A stretch of 64,000 nucleotides of DNA. Origin: Basidiobolus meristosporus CBS 931.73 (taxonomy: Eukaryota; Basidiobolomycota; Basidiobolomycetes; Basidiobolales; Basidiobolaceae). The stretch lies in contig MCFE01000081.1 of NCBI GenBank assembly GCA_002104905.1, positions 1 to 64,000 of the forward strand, read 5' to 3'. A model generated the notes under the pieces. That model did not search any database. It saw only the letters and a list, made by a program, of their open reading frames with translations, and was not told the origin of the DNA. Each line of letters begins with the position of its first letter. Positions within the stretch are counted from its first letter, which is position 1. A program made the position numbers and the translations under genes. Below are positions 10,684 through 20,531 of the stretch, in pieces.

Positions 10684-11687
10684 CTACGGATCGGCTTCGG
10701 ATGCGCTTGATGCGCTATCGAGTACGCGATTCATGTTGAAACTAGGTCGATAGTTTCTAGCGATGAGCAGGATGGCGTCGCTGCAGCTACAACAGACGGC
10801 ATTTAACTTCACCCAGCCGACTGTGGATTGGAAAAGGAAGGTTAGGCGGCAGACGCATAGTTCCTCTCGGACTTGTTTGATCTTTTCCAGCACATATTCT
10901 TTCTGATCGGGGTGCACCAGGTTGGTGAGCTTGTTATTGATCAGGGTATCGCTTTCGACGCCAAGTAAAGTCTGACTCACAGAGGAGACATACACTATGT
11001 TCGGATCGGCAGTGTTTTGTAAAGCAAATACCACTCGAGGCTGTGGAGTTAATTGTAAACTCTCTCCGTTGTCGAAAAGCTCGTGTTGCAGACGAGTCAG
11101 CATGGCGTGGTTGCTGGGGCTTAAATTCTAGGAAAAGTTCAGTATTCTGTACAGTGGGAACAGCTAAGAAGTGGAGGGAGGGAATTGCCTTGGCTGTAAC
11201 TGCCCCATCAGCCTTGAAAGCGAACCATCTTTCAACAGTCTGGGCACGTTCTACATAGTAAACCAGGTCAACTGAAGGGTCAAAGGTCAAGGTTGATCGT
11301 GCTCTTACTAGTACGGCCGGCTTGTTCTGGTTCTATCTGGTTCAGAATGATGGTCCTTAAGTTGTAGCTTACGGAGACAAAGGCTTCCACAGTGATGTGC
11401 TCTCCATTTTTATGTTTAAGAACAAAACTACTTCCTTGGATCAAACTATCCTTCTTCAGGAAATAGGCGGAGCATAGTCTCCCCATAGCGCGCTGTTCTG
11501 GGAGGCAGATATCGGCCAGAGTAGTATTCAGTAGCTCGTCAGGCTCATAGCCCAGGACACGCTGGACACTTGGAGAGATGTACACCATGCTGGTGTCGAT
11601 ATCCTCTTTGCAGAAGATGAAAAAACTCTTTTCCTCTGTCATCGAAAAGAGAACTGGTGAAAACGAGTCATGGAGGGCTGTCCTCAT
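10684..11687 (-). CDS. Protein with two PAS domains (white-collar-like sensor), at least three exons
   Basis: PAS domains bind small cofactors or partner proteins and are typical of fungal light or redox regulators. Exon 1 (11687 to about 11309) encodes PAS 1, with M-V-Y-I-S-P-S-V-Q-R-V-L-G-Y-E-P-D-E-L-L. A short intron of about 37 nt (11308-11272, GTAAGA...TTCAG) leads in phase to exon 2 (D-L-V-Y-Y-V-E-R-A-Q-T-V-E-R-W). A second intron ends with TTTTCCTAG at 11128. Exon 3 (11127-10684) encodes PAS 2 (N-I-V-Y-V-S-S-V-S-Q-T-L-L-G-V). The donor of intron 2 is not resolved: several in-frame GT sites exist between about 11260 and 11150. No GATA finger, bHLH or kinase is visible, and the flavin-binding N-C-R-F-L-Q motif of LOV domains is absent, so photoreception itself is not supported. 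It may pair with a larger PAS partner. Confidence 0.72.
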
Positions 11688-12015
11688 TTAAACTAAACCC
11701 TAAGTCTAAGCTCATCTGAGTACCTCATTTGATCTCAAATCGACTGATCTTCAATTTGGGGATGGGCCAGGTTTAGTCAATGTGATTTAGCAACGCTGCT
11801 AGAGAGATGTGGTTTAGCAACCCTCCTAGCGAGAAGTGATCATATAGACATCGTATAGAATAGAGTATGTACATAGAGTTAGTATATCGTATAGAGTATG
11901 TACATGGAGTTAAATGCAAGCCAGATGGGCTTGGGCTGAGGGGTTAAGGGGTTTAAAGCAAAACTGAGCTGATCAGCAAAAACGGATTTCATGTACAGTG
12001 GCAGGCAAAATGGGG
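11688..12015. other. Short intergenic spacer with local repeats
   Basis: Holds a locally repeated stretch at about 11850-11910 (CATCGTATAGAATAGAGTATGTACAT-like phrases twice). No gene seen. Confidence 0.4.
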
Positions 12016-12990
12016 TTACGCTTGGGTATTGTGTACAGTGCTTTCTGCATTCAGGTTGAAATGCGATTTCGACCGGTGAACAGGCCCTCGGCTACGGCTC
12101 AGGGTGCGCTTACTCTTGTACGAGTCTTTTTGGGCTCTGCGGAGCAGACGAAGCACTTTCTCCAAGGACTTTGCCATGGAGACCGGTGGCGGGTGCTGTG
12201 GATTCAAGTGGCGACCGGGATAGATCTCTTTCATCAGGTCAAGTGACCATCGCTCATATTCAGCCACTGAAACAAAGAGTTGATGATGCGAGCGGTGTAG
12301 AAAGGCAAGCTCCACTCGGGTCACTTCTCTCAAATCCAAACTGGTGTAGCGGGCCCAATCAGAGTTGGTAGGGGCATGGTCCTGGTGGTACTTTGAGGCA
12401 GCCATCAGGGCCCCGATAAGTGCCTTTCGCACATGACCAGAACGGTCCCTAATGCCTGCAGTGGCCTTGGACGGGTCTCTGGATCCTGCTGGTTGACCAA
12501 GGCTTCTGTAGGCATCGATATGGGACATCTCCGCAGTTAGCAGAGGCTGCATCCGATATATATACAGCAGTGATATCATCACGGTAGAATAGAACACTCT
12601 AGATATTTTGATTGTCTCTCTTACGAAGGCTCTGAGGAGGAGTCGCTTGGTTCGGCCGAGTGCGGATTCCCGATACCAGACTTGCTCTACAACATACTCC
12701 ACAGCATCTAGGGAGGTGGAGAATAAGCCTTCAGCAGTAGGAAACGTTAATACAGAGTCAGACCACCTACCAACAAGGCAATCCACGAATTCACCGTGGT
12801 GTCTGCACGTGGAGATTACCTGGGACATGGAGGGCTTGTGTTTAAGGAAGCATGCAAATATCGATAGGAGCTGGTTAATCTTCAGGGTTAGGCAAGCGAG
12901 TAGGCTAGCCAGGGTGAGAGGTAGGTTTTTTTGGTCTTTAAGGATGGTTTGCGCCTGGTACACCAAGTTAGTATAGCTAAGGAAAGCCAT
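12016..12990 (-). CDS. Pho80/Pcl-like cyclin
   Basis: Cyclins of this family bind and steer cyclin-dependent kinases such as Pho85. The match lies in the middle of the protein: V-E-Y-V-V-E-Q-V-W-Y, then A-L-I-G-A-L-M-A-A-S-K-Y-H-Q-D-H, S-D-W-A-R-Y-T-S-L-D-L-R-E-V-T-R-V-E and F-V-S-V-A-E-Y-E-R-W. These fit the cyclin helix that carries the Lys and Glu contacts to the kinase. The tail is basic and Ser/Arg-rich. No intron is needed. Two starts are possible: ATG at 12990 (324 residues) or ATG at 12828 (270 residues, M-S-Q-V-I). The first 54 residues of the longer form look hydrophobic and are not family-like, so the shorter form may be the true one. Confidence 0.7.
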   Translation of the reverse strand: MAFLSYTNLVYQAQTILKDQKNLPLTLASLLACLTLKINQLLSIFACFLKHKPSMSQVISTCRHHGEFVDCLVGRWSDSVLTFPTAEGLFSTSLDAVEYVVEQVWYRESALGRTKRLLLRAFVRETIKISRVFYSTVMISLLYIYRMQPLLTAEMSHIDAYRSLGQPAGSRDPSKATAGIRDRSGHVRKALIGALMAASKYHQDHAPTNSDWARYTSLDLREVTRVELAFLHRSHHQLFVSVAEYERWSLDLMKEIYPGRHLNPQHPPPVSMAKSLEKVLRLLRRAQKDSYKSKRTLSRSRGPVHRSKSHFNLNAESTVHNTQA

Positions 12991-13432
12991 TACAAGGAAG
13001 CGCAGGGTTGCGCATATTTCAATCAACAGTCATTTAACTTGATTGATTTGACCAATTCAAGGGGTCACATGCCCGCATGTAGAGTTACGTTGGCCAGCGA
13101 CAGTTTCGCACACACGATAGAAAGATGCTTGTCTGCGCATTGCAAACACTTATCTCCACTTCTTGTTTAAAGTTAAGCTGGGTGTGAAGATGATACATGT
13201 TTCTGCGAATGTGAAAATCGGTTTCATCACCAGGAGCTATCACCAGTTGATTTGCCACAGCATGCCGTATATGTACTCCTAGTGCAAACCTCTTGAGAAG
13301 CGATGTTTCAAAGAGGTAGGGAGCGCGAGACATGGAAGTATTTAAGAGCGGAACGGTCTCCTGGTAGCATTGTCCCTTTCTAGCTCGGCATTCATCTCCT
13401 CTCTTCTCTTCTCTCTCTGCACTCATCCAAAC
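12991..13432. other. Divergent promoter region between cyclin and glycine-repeat gene
   Basis: About 440 nt between divergent genes. A TATA-like TATTTAAG at about 13337 and a CT-rich stretch (13381-13420) precede the ATG at 13433. No other gene seen. Confidence 0.45.
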
Positions 13433-13894
13433 ATGAAATTCTCCTGCCTTGCCCTTGTTTCGGTCATTGCCCTCGGCAGTTGCGTTGACGCTGCTTCTCC
13501 GGTGGGTGGCAAAAGAGTGATCTACGGAAACAAGGAGTACAATTACCAAAGTGGCTACCGTGTTGGTAAGAAGCAGGGCGAGGAGGATGGCCTGGACATC
13601 GGAACGAAGGATGGCTTCGGAAAAGGGTTCGATGAAGGCGTCAAGGTTGGATTCAAGAAAGGAGAGAAGTGGGGACAAGCCAAAGGGAAAGCGATTGGTG
13701 AGAAGCTGGGCCGTGAGCGAGGCGCGAAGAAGGGGACCGAAGTAGGTTATCGCGAAGGGCATGCAGATGGGTTCAAGTCAGGATTTGATGCCGGCATTGA
13801 CAAGTCATACTGGAAAGGGTTCAGAGATGGCAAGAGAAGACACAAGGGGAAAACCAGCTACAAGTATATTGACAGCTATGCCAAAGCATATTAG
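13433..13894 (+). CDS. Secreted glycine-tetrad (GxxxG) repeat protein, paralogue 1
   Basis: 153 residues. The open frame extends upstream, but the ATG at 13433 begins a good signal peptide (M-K-F-S-C-L-A-L-V...V-D-A-A). From about residue 40 to 140 a glycine recurs every fourth residue, usually as G-(F/Y)-x-x-G-x-x-x-G, with Lys, Glu and Asp between. Such spacing puts one glycine face on a helix, as in Yae1-type G-x-x-x repeats and other close-packed helices. The last residues are rich in Tyr and Lys. No cysteines occur in the mature part. It is tandem with the paralogue at 14378. Function unknown; a secreted, helix-packing or self-assembling protein is a guess. Confidence 0.75.
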   Translation: MKFSCLALVSVIALGSCVDAASPVGGKRVIYGNKEYNYQSGYRVGKKQGEEDGLDIGTKDGFGKGFDEGVKVGFKKGEKWGQAKGKAIGEKLGRERGAKKGTEVGYREGHADGFKSGFDAGIDKSYWKGFRDGKRRHKGKTSYKYIDSYAKAY

Positions 13895-13954
13895 ATCAGG
13901 TTCAACGCCCCTTCCTTCCCTCCATGTTCTGCAATCATTACCTTCGTAATTTTC

Positions 13955-13960
13955 AATAAA
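13955..13960 (+). terminator. Polyadenylation signal
   Basis: AATAAA 61 nt after the stop of the glycine-repeat gene at 13433. Confidence 0.5.
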
Positions 13961-14377
13961 CCATCTTCATCTTGATTCTATTTGATTGTCCCAACGAGAG
14001 AATAGCCATAGTTGCCAATGCTGTGTTGCATGTTTTGGGTGTCGAAGACATTGATATGCTACGAGTGGCGAGGATATTCATGCCGCTGCTGCGTGTTGCA
14101 TGGTATGTTATGGGTGCTGAGAAACCAGGCTGGCGATCCCTAGCCATGGAAGCCTTGACGCTTTGTAACGTGACTCCAAATAGATTTCAAACCACGAGAC
14201 TTGAAACGATACGCTCCTTACATCGGAAATAAGCTGATCAGTAGGTGTGCTTCATATCTGTTTCAGGCACTTCAAACAGGAACATGGCCCATCGAATAAA
14301 TAAGCTCGCCGTCGCCAATCTCCATCTCGCCAGTCCACACTTGGTTCTCCACCCTTTTCATATCCTCCTCCGCCATC
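13961..14377. other. Spacer between the two glycine-repeat genes
   Basis: Contains the upstream region of the second paralogue (AATAAATAAG at about 14296 may serve as a TATA element). The 86-codon frame at 13972-14232 has no support. Two related phrases (TGTTGCATG...TATG/TTTTGGGTG) occur at 14022 and 14093. Confidence 0.4.
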
Positions 14378-14830
14378 ATGAAATTCTCGACTGTCGCACT
14401 GATTTCAGTTGGTCTCCTTGCCTCAACCACCATGGCCGCTTCCCCATCAAAAGGTGACGGCTACGGGAAGAGCTACGACAAAGGAGTTCGTGATGGGCGC
14501 AAGGACGGAGTCGAGGAAGGCCGCCAGTCCGGCTTCGATGATGCATTCTGGAAGGGATACGAGCAGGGGCATCAGGTCGGCTACAAGAAAGGAGAAAAGG
14601 TGGGCTATGAAAACGGGTTCAAGGTAGGGTCTGCCGCTGGCCACCAGAAGGGATCCATCCACGGAACCAATGTGGGATTCCGCGAAGGCGATGGGGAAGG
14701 CTTCAAGACCGGTTTTGATGCTGGAATGGATCGTGGCTACTGGAGGGGCTACAGAGAGGGCCACGTCAAGGGCGAAATCGAGACCAAGGGCAAATACAGA
14801 AGGAACCTTGGCGGTGCTTACAAGTACTGA
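14378..14830 (+). CDS. Secreted glycine-tetrad (GxxxG) repeat protein, paralogue 2
   Basis: 150 residues, paralogue of the gene at 13433 in tandem. The signal peptide is M-K-F-S-T-V-A-L-I-S...M-A-A. The repeat region starts earlier than in paralogue 1 (about residue 27) and runs to about 132 in the same G-(F/Y/R)-x-x-G register, with W-K-G-Y, W-R-G-Y and F-K-T-G-F-D-A-G. The part F-K-(S/T)-G-F-D-A-G-(I/M)-D-x-x-Y-W-(K/R)-G is almost identical in the two proteins. The C-terminus is Gly/Tyr/Lys-rich (G-G-A-Y-K-Y). No cysteines in the mature part. Extracellular, function unknown. Confidence 0.75.
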   Translation: MKFSTVALISVGLLASTTMAASPSKGDGYGKSYDKGVRDGRKDGVEEGRQSGFDDAFWKGYEQGHQVGYKKGEKVGYENGFKVGSAAGHQKGSIHGTNVGFREGDGEGFKTGFDAGMDRGYWRGYREGHVKGEIETKGKYRRNLGGAYKY

Positions 14831-14882
14831 ACATCGAATCATCTCCTGTCCTCAACCCCCTTCATCACTACATTTTCTGTTC

Positions 14883-14888
14883 AATAAA
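14883..14888 (+). terminator. Polyadenylation signal
   Basis: AATAAA 53 nt after the stop of the gene at 14378. Confidence 0.5.
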
Positions 14889-15251
14889 CCTCGCTTATAC
14901 TTCCTCAAAAGAACAAATTGCCTGAGTTATGCAAGTCCAATCGCGAAGATCCGATATATCTCTGATCGAATTTTGTCCTTTTATGAATCCCGTCAATTCA
15001 CCGACTCTTATCCACACTACAAATCTTTACCCAGTCACAACACTAGGCGAGCCATTCTTTTTTTTTCCACCCTATTTCATAAAACTGACTACTCCACTTG
15101 CCATTCCGCTTCCCTTTTGCATCCGTTCACTTCGCTACCACACCCGCCACCTCCTTATCCCAGCTCCCTCCTAGAAAGCCCCTAGAACGTGCGTTTTTTT
15201 TCGGTGCTTGGCTTAGTGTGAACCCGCTAGATTTCGTAGACTTGCAAAGGT
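14889..15251. other. Pyrimidine-rich upstream region of the exonuclease gene
   Basis: No gene. The region 15045-15180 is strongly C/T-rich, typical of a fungal promoter or transcription start. Confidence 0.4.
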
Positions 15252-15944
15252 ATGCTTGGTATTGTCAATACCATGTCTCTGAAGGATCCCATATTTGCTG
15301 TTGATGTAGAGTGCATCGCCACTGGACGTGGCCATAATGATCGAGCTGTCTGCAGCGTGGCAGTGGTGGATCAGAACCTGGACATCGTTTTTGAGCGTCT
15401 GGTTAAGCCCTCCTTGAAGATTCACAACTATCTCACACCCATCACCGGCTTCAAGGAGGGTGATTTGGATAAGGGAGAGCCACTAGAGGTGGTTCTCCGG
15501 GACCTCTACAGCTTCCTTCCCACAAACTCCATCCTCATTGGGCAGGCCATCGATGGAGACATTTCCTGGCTGGAACTGAAGCAGGGGGTTCATTTCAAGG
15601 AGCGCGTGGATCTGGCTGAGGAGTTTGCTACAAGGCATCCGGTTTACGGAAGCATGATGTACTACTCCCTTGCGCATACCTCCAGGGTTCTGCTTGGATA
15701 CGAGTGCTTCGAGTCAGGTGGGTCACACAGCGCAGCGAATGACGCCAAAGCTTCCATGATGCTTTACAAAGAGTACATTATCCCCAAGAAAGCCAAATAC
15801 GCCAGACACATCCTATCCGTCGCCACGCGCCCATTGCCAAGCATTGCCAAGAGAATGAACTACCGTTGCGACGATGTTTGCATGGCCGCCTACATGCCCA
15901 AGTTCTGCTTCTGTGGGACAGCAAGCAAGCAATCGACCGCCTGA
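15252..15944 (+). CDS. DEDDh-family 3'-5' exonuclease (RNA exonuclease type)
   Basis: Predicted to remove nucleotides from RNA or DNA 3' ends using two metal ions. 230 residues, no intron. Exo I is F-A-V-D-V-E (D18, E20). Exo II is I-G-Q-A-I-D-G-D-I-S-W-L (D103). Exo III is G-S-H-S-A-A-N-D-A (H159, D164). This is the layout of the RNase T / Rex / PAN2 exonuclease superfamily, and the G-Q-x-x-x-x-D-x-x-W-L phrase is typical of eukaryotic members. A second in-frame ATG (codon 8) could also start the protein. The last 30 residues contain four cysteines and lie outside the domain. No RNA-binding domain is attached, so the substrate is open. Confidence 0.82.
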   Translation: MLGIVNTMSLKDPIFAVDVECIATGRGHNDRAVCSVAVVDQNLDIVFERLVKPSLKIHNYLTPITGFKEGDLDKGEPLEVVLRDLYSFLPTNSILIGQAIDGDISWLELKQGVHFKERVDLAEEFATRHPVYGSMMYYSLAHTSRVLLGYECFESGGSHSAANDAKASMMLYKEYIIPKKAKYARHILSVATRPLPSIAKRMNYRCDDVCMAAYMPKFCFCGTASKQSTA

Positions 15945-16214
15945 CCTCGGACCCCTTCCAACCCCTCACTCACACCCCCTAATGCTTCACTCTTGACCCA
16001 TTACTCACCAAAAGCTATCCTTCGTTATTTATATCTAAATGTTATCCAACCCTCATTACTATTGTATATTTTTGGATGTTCGGCAGAGCAATGTGTGTTG
16101 TTCGTTTCTCATGTATGTGGCCGTTCCTTTCTCAAGGGTCTATGTTATTAGAATAAGAATCAATTCAAACCCCCCATCGGACAGATTATCTCAATCTTTA
16201 TTTCTCATTGGCAA
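15945..16214. other. Convergent 3' region between exonuclease and SurE genes
   Basis: Short AT-rich spacer between convergent genes. No separate gene supported. Confidence 0.4.
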
Positions 16215-17323
16215 TCAGGACGAGGTGAGACTGGTGAGGTCGGAGAAATCCATCGTAACATCATCCACCGACTTGTATGTGGCCAACATCGGGGTAACGC
16301 TGATGTAGCGCTGGTTTATGGCGAATGCATCCGAGTCCTCTGGCAGCTTAGCCGGGTCGTGCAACCACTTCAGGTCTGGTGCGAACTTGTAGACAACCTC
16401 TCCTTCGGCGTCCTTCACCGGCTCGAACAGCGAGCGATAGACATTCTGGTGCAACTTGGTCACCATGATGGGTCGCTCGGGCTCGTCGACCAGAGGGATA
16501 TTGATGTTGAATAGCTCCACTCCTTTGGGCCATCCGCGGTTCCATATGTGGGAAATCACTGACAGCGCCATGGAGCACGCATTTGCGACCTTCTCCTCAG
16601 TTATCGTGTCGCGGTTGAAATAGGCGAACGACAAGGCGATCGCTTTCTTCGAAGCCAAGCAGCCATCCAGTGCGGCTCCAATAGTACCCGAGGCTAGCGC
16701 GGATGCTCTGGAAGAATTGCGGCCGAAGTTAGGGCCAGATATCTATGGAAGCGCTGTTAACGCACGACTCTGCCGCTCTTTTGAGCTACACCACTTACCA
16801 CCAAGTCAAACTCTTCTTTGGCGAAGATGTGATGGAGGCCAATGTTGACGCACGTGGCAGGGGTGCCTGAGGGATTCCACAGGGTCAATACAGGGTGACC
16901 GAAACAAAGGGTGAGCTTCGAAACGTCCACCTACCGCTCAACAAGCACCAGGTTTTGGAGGAGTTCTCCCCCGAGGCCTTGACCTTCTCTACCTCGTTGG
17001 TATCCTGGTTGTAGTAAGTGCACCGGACCGAATCCTGTATGTAGAAGGCTTTGGAAACCCAGGACTTCTGCGAATCGGGGATGCAAACACTACCGAAGAA
17101 AGTCTGTTTAGAACGGGTGCCGCTACACGGGAAATCGCGCGGTCGGTTCGACAACGGGACTCTCGTCCAACTCGTCCCGCTTTGTGCTAGAAAAAACCTA
17201 CTAATACTCCCAACCGAGGGTGGCCTCCAGCGCCTTGACGAAAGGAAGCAGGAAGGGGCTTTCAGGACTGGGCGGGCCGTCGTCGTTGGTGATAAATACC
17301 CTGGGCTTAGGTGTGGTCAACAT
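16215..17323 (-). CDS. SurE-like 5'/3'-nucleotidase (acid phosphatase family), four exons
   Basis: SurE enzymes remove phosphate from nucleoside monophosphates. I resolved four exons: 17323-17208, 17089-16935, 16866-16799 and 16742-16215. The introns are 118, 68 and 56 nt, all GT-AG, and the joined length is exactly 289 codons (288 residues). Exon 1 begins M-L-T-T-P-K-P-R-V-F-I-T-N-D-D-G, the family's metal-binding Asp-Asp. Exon 2 carries W-D-V-C-I-P-D-S-Q-K-S-W. Exon 3 carries G-T-P-A-T-C-V-N-I-G-L. Exon 4 carries I-S-G-P-N-F-G-R-N and S-G-T-I-G-A-A-L, then A-I-A-L-S-F-A-Y-F. All are SurE landmarks. Yeast Pby1 has a related domain. It is divergent from the tRNA synthetase gene, with 423 nt between start codons. 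Confidence 0.85.
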
Positions 17324-17746
17324 GTGAGATATGGTAAGCTACGGAAGCGTACGATTGATTGATAAATCCTGGAAAGAGTCATTCTGATCTGGTATGTATA
17401 CTCACTGAACTGTACGTAATATCCGTGTGGTATAAGTGCGATTTAGTTGTCCTTCTCACACCTTAATCAGTTAACGGGTATATATTCAGGAACATCTGGC
17501 GGATCTACCTGGCCTTATGCAGGCCAAACCATGAGTCATCATCGCTCAACTTAATCAAGAAAGGGAAAGTTAAGCATAATAGGAAAAAAAGAAACATCCT
17601 TGCATTTCAGGCGAGCTTTTTTTTTCTACTGGACATTGATTCAAATATTGCCATCAGCCGGTGGTTTTCTTCGTTGACCTTTTCGGAAAACAATAGACCA
17701 ACGGAACTCATCAATCACCTGCCAAGTATCTCTTACCGAAGAAAGC
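17324..17746. promoter_or_regulatory. Shared divergent promoter region, SurE-like gene and ThrRS
   Basis: The two start codons point away from each other. A-rich and T-rich runs (17580-17630) and a TATATATT stretch near 17480 lie between. Which elements serve which gene cannot be told. Confidence 0.45.
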
Positions 17747-20077
17747 ATGGCTTCCATAGAGCAAAAAATGGAGAACCTCGAAGTGAACGACAAGGCTCAG
17801 CAAAAGCCCAAGAGCACAGAGAAAAAGCAAAAGAAGGCCAAGGCTGCCAAGGGTGGTGAGACCGCATATCCTCTCGAAGTAAACATCTAGTCCAAGTTTT
17901 TCCCTTCTGTTTGTATTACTCGGACCCTCAGCATGCTGATGATACTCTTCCTCCCTCATCGCACAGATTTCCCCTGCTCCTGAATATTTGGAACACAGAA
18001 TCAAGATGTTTGAGCAGCTCAAGCAGGAATACGACGAGGAAGTCAAGAGTAAGTGATTTGTCGAAATTCGTCAGCCTCGTGTTCGTGTATTCACTCGGGT
18101 GTCCATCTAGACAAGCCACGTGAGCCTATTACCATCACTCTCGGCGATGGCAAAACCAAGGAGGGAACCTCTTGGGAAACCTCTCCCATGGACATTGCTA
18201 AGGGGATCAGCAAGTCCCTCTCCGAGCGCGTTGTTATCTCCAAGGTCGATGGTGTTCTTTGGGATCTTCTTCGCCCTCTCGAGAAGTCTTGCACTTTGGA
18301 GTTGATCGACTTCGAGAACGATGAGGGTAAGAGAGTCTTCTGGCACTCCAGCGCTCACATTCTCGGTGAGGCCTGTGAGCGTCACTACGGCTGCCACCTT
18401 TGCATCGGTCCCCCATTGGAGGACGGATTCTACTACGAAATGGGTGGTATGAACGATCGTGCTGTTTCTCAAGCGGATTATCCCAGCCTTGAGACCCTTG
18501 CCAAGAACATCGTCAAGGAGAAGCAACCATTCGAGCGTTTGGTGATCTCCAAGGAGAACCTCTTGGAGATGTTCAAGCACAACCCATACAAGATCCACAT
18601 CATCAAGGACAAGATTCCCGATGGCACCGCTACCACTGTCTACCGCTGCGGACCTCTCATTGATTTGTGCGTCGGTCCCCACGTTCCCCACACCGGTCGT
18701 ATCAAGTCCATGGCCGTCATGAAGAACTCTGCTTCCTACTTCCTTGGTGATGCCAACAACGACTCTCTTCAGCGTATCTACGGTATCTCCTTCCCTGATA
18801 ACAAGCAGATGACTGAATACAAGAAGTTCATCGAAGAGGCCGCCAAGAGAGATCACAGAAAGATTGGTAGAGAGCAGGAGCTCTTCTTCTTCCACGAGCT
18901 CAGCCCCGGTTCTTGCTTCTTCCTTCCTCACGGTACCCGCATTTACAACACTCTCATGGAATTCATCCGTGGTGAATACCGCAAGCGTGGTTACACCGAA
19001 GTGGTTACCCCTAACGTCTACAACATCAAATTGTGGGAACAGTCTGGTCACTGGCAAAACTACCAGGAGAACATGTTCTCTTTCGAGATTGAAAAGGAAA
19101 AGTTTGCCCTCAAGCCCATGAACTGCCCTGGTCACTGCCTCATGTTCGGTAACCGCGAACGTTCTTACCGTGAGCTCCCCATCCGTATGGCCGATTTCGG
19201 TGTGTTGCACAGAAACGAGTTCAGCGGTGCCCTCACCGGATTGACCAGAGTCAGAAGATTCCAGCAAGATGATGCCCACATCTTCTGTACCCAGGACCAA
19301 CTCGAGTCCGAGATGGACGCCACCTTGGACTTCCTTCAACACGTCTACGGAGTCTTCGGCTTCACCTTCTTCCTTCGTCTTTCCACCCGTCCCGAGAACT
19401 ACATTGGAGACATCGAGGTGTGGAACAACGCCGAGAAGAAGCTTGAGGACGCCCTCAACAAGTTCGGCAACCCCTGGGACATCAACCCTGGAGATGGTGC
19501 TTTCTACGGACCCAAGATCGATATCACCATTTCCGACGCTTTGGGCCGTAAGCATCAATGCGCCACTCTTCAATTGGATTTCCAACTCCCCGAGCGTTTC
19601 GAACTCCAATACCGTACTCCCCAAAGCGAGGATGCCGACAACGCCTTCAAACGTCCCGTCATCATCCATCGTGCCATGTTGGGCTCCGTTGAGCGTATGA
19701 TCGCCATTCTTACCGAGAGTTTCGCCGGTAAGTGGCCATTCTGGTTGTCCCCTCGTCAAGTGATGGTCATCCCAGTTACCGGGGTGTTCAACGAGTACGC
19801 CGAGAAGGTGCGTCAAGTCCTGCACAACGCCGGACTCTACGCCGAGGCCGATCTCAGTGACAACACATTGAACAAGAAGATCCGTAACGCCGAGCTTGCC
19901 CAGAACAACTTCATCTTCGTTGTTGGTGGAGAGGAAGAGTCCACACAGAGCGTCAACATTCGTAACCGTGACGACGCCGGCACCAAGGCCAAGGGACAAA
20001 CCATGCCATTGAGCGAGGTTGTGGAGAAGATGGTTAGACTCAAGGAATCCAGATCAATCCTCAACCAACTTGATTAG
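17747..20077 (+). CDS. Threonyl-tRNA synthetase, cytosolic type, three exons
   Basis: Charges tRNA-Thr with threonine. Exons are 17747-17878, 17967-18048 and 18111-20077; introns of 88 and 62 nt are GT-AG and keep phase. The total is 726 residues, usual for eukaryotic cytosolic enzymes. Order: a Lys-rich N-terminal extension; [15 protein letters not shown]; a TGS domain (I-T-I-T-L-G-D-G-K); the editing domain (H-S-S-A-H-I-L and the D-L-C-V-G-P-H zinc/editing motif); the class II core with [26 protein letters not shown] and D-D-A-H-I-F-C; and a C-terminal anticodon-binding domain (V-I-P-V-T...N-K-K-I-R-N-A). No mitochondrial leader is evident. Codon use is strongly C-ending, which fits high expression. 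Confidence 0.95.
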
Positions 20078-20240
20078 GTTGCCACATTCAACCAACAATA
20101 AACCATTTAATCTTTCCATCCACTTAATTCCCATCAAGCCAATGGACCTTTGGGTTGGATGTACATATATGTACTGCATATTGGATTTTCACCACATGAA
20201 TCCCCATTGGTCATTGCCTTCCCCCGTGATTACATACACG

Positions 20241-20273
<33 letters not shown>

Positions 20274-20531
20274 CATGGACCGGATATGGTGTTGGCTTTG
20301 TCTCAGAGGTAATGTCTGACAAGGTTGGGTTTTAATGGCGGGAACAGAGAAACAAGGAAATATCAACAATAATATACTAAACAGGGAACAGCGGATGGCT
20401 GAACTGGGTTTCTGGCCTAGGAGGGGGAAGAAAGGCTCGTATGCGGCCACGAACGAACGGTCTAGAGACCGGTGGCAGATATGGTACTACGGGACAGGGG
20501 GAGGATCTCTCGGGAGCATGGGGGAGCGTAC
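20078..20531. other. Convergent 3' region of ThrRS and cysteine dioxygenase 1
   Basis: Contains AATAAA at about 20097, 20 nt after the ThrRS stop, and the microsatellite below. No further gene. Confidence 0.45.
20238..20273. repeat. Compound (CA)n(TA)n microsatellite
   Basis: About 11 CA units followed by about 7 TA units, in the ThrRS 3' flank. Confidence 0.9.

Noticed and set aside
13085-13762. A 225-codon frame antisense to the first glycine-repeat gene
   Set aside because: It arises from the biased codons of the sense gene, and its composition looks like reverse-read repeats. The sense frame has a signal peptide and a paralogue.
14447-14842. A 131-codon frame antisense to the second glycine-repeat gene
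   Set aside because: Same shadow effect as above.
17104-17207. Alternative splice acceptor (TTCTAAACAG) for intron 1 of the SurE-like gene
   Set aside because: It breaks the reading frame, while the acceptor at 17090 (GGTAG) restores it and gives the family phrase W-D-V-C-I-P-D-S.
17747-17966. GTGAGA (about 17857) as donor of intron 1 of the threonyl-tRNA synthetase
   Set aside because: It gives the wrong phase; the GTAAAC donor at 17879 keeps frame and restores the conserved Y-P-L-E phrase.
18107-19999. A 630-codon open frame antisense to the threonyl-tRNA synthetase
   Set aside because: It is in register with strongly C-ending sense codons, which remove stops from the opposite frame. It has no motif, and the sense gene explains the sequence fully.
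20238-20273. Microsatellite as a telomere- or replication-related tract
   Set aside because: A simple CA/TA run with no other feature; ordinary microsatellite.
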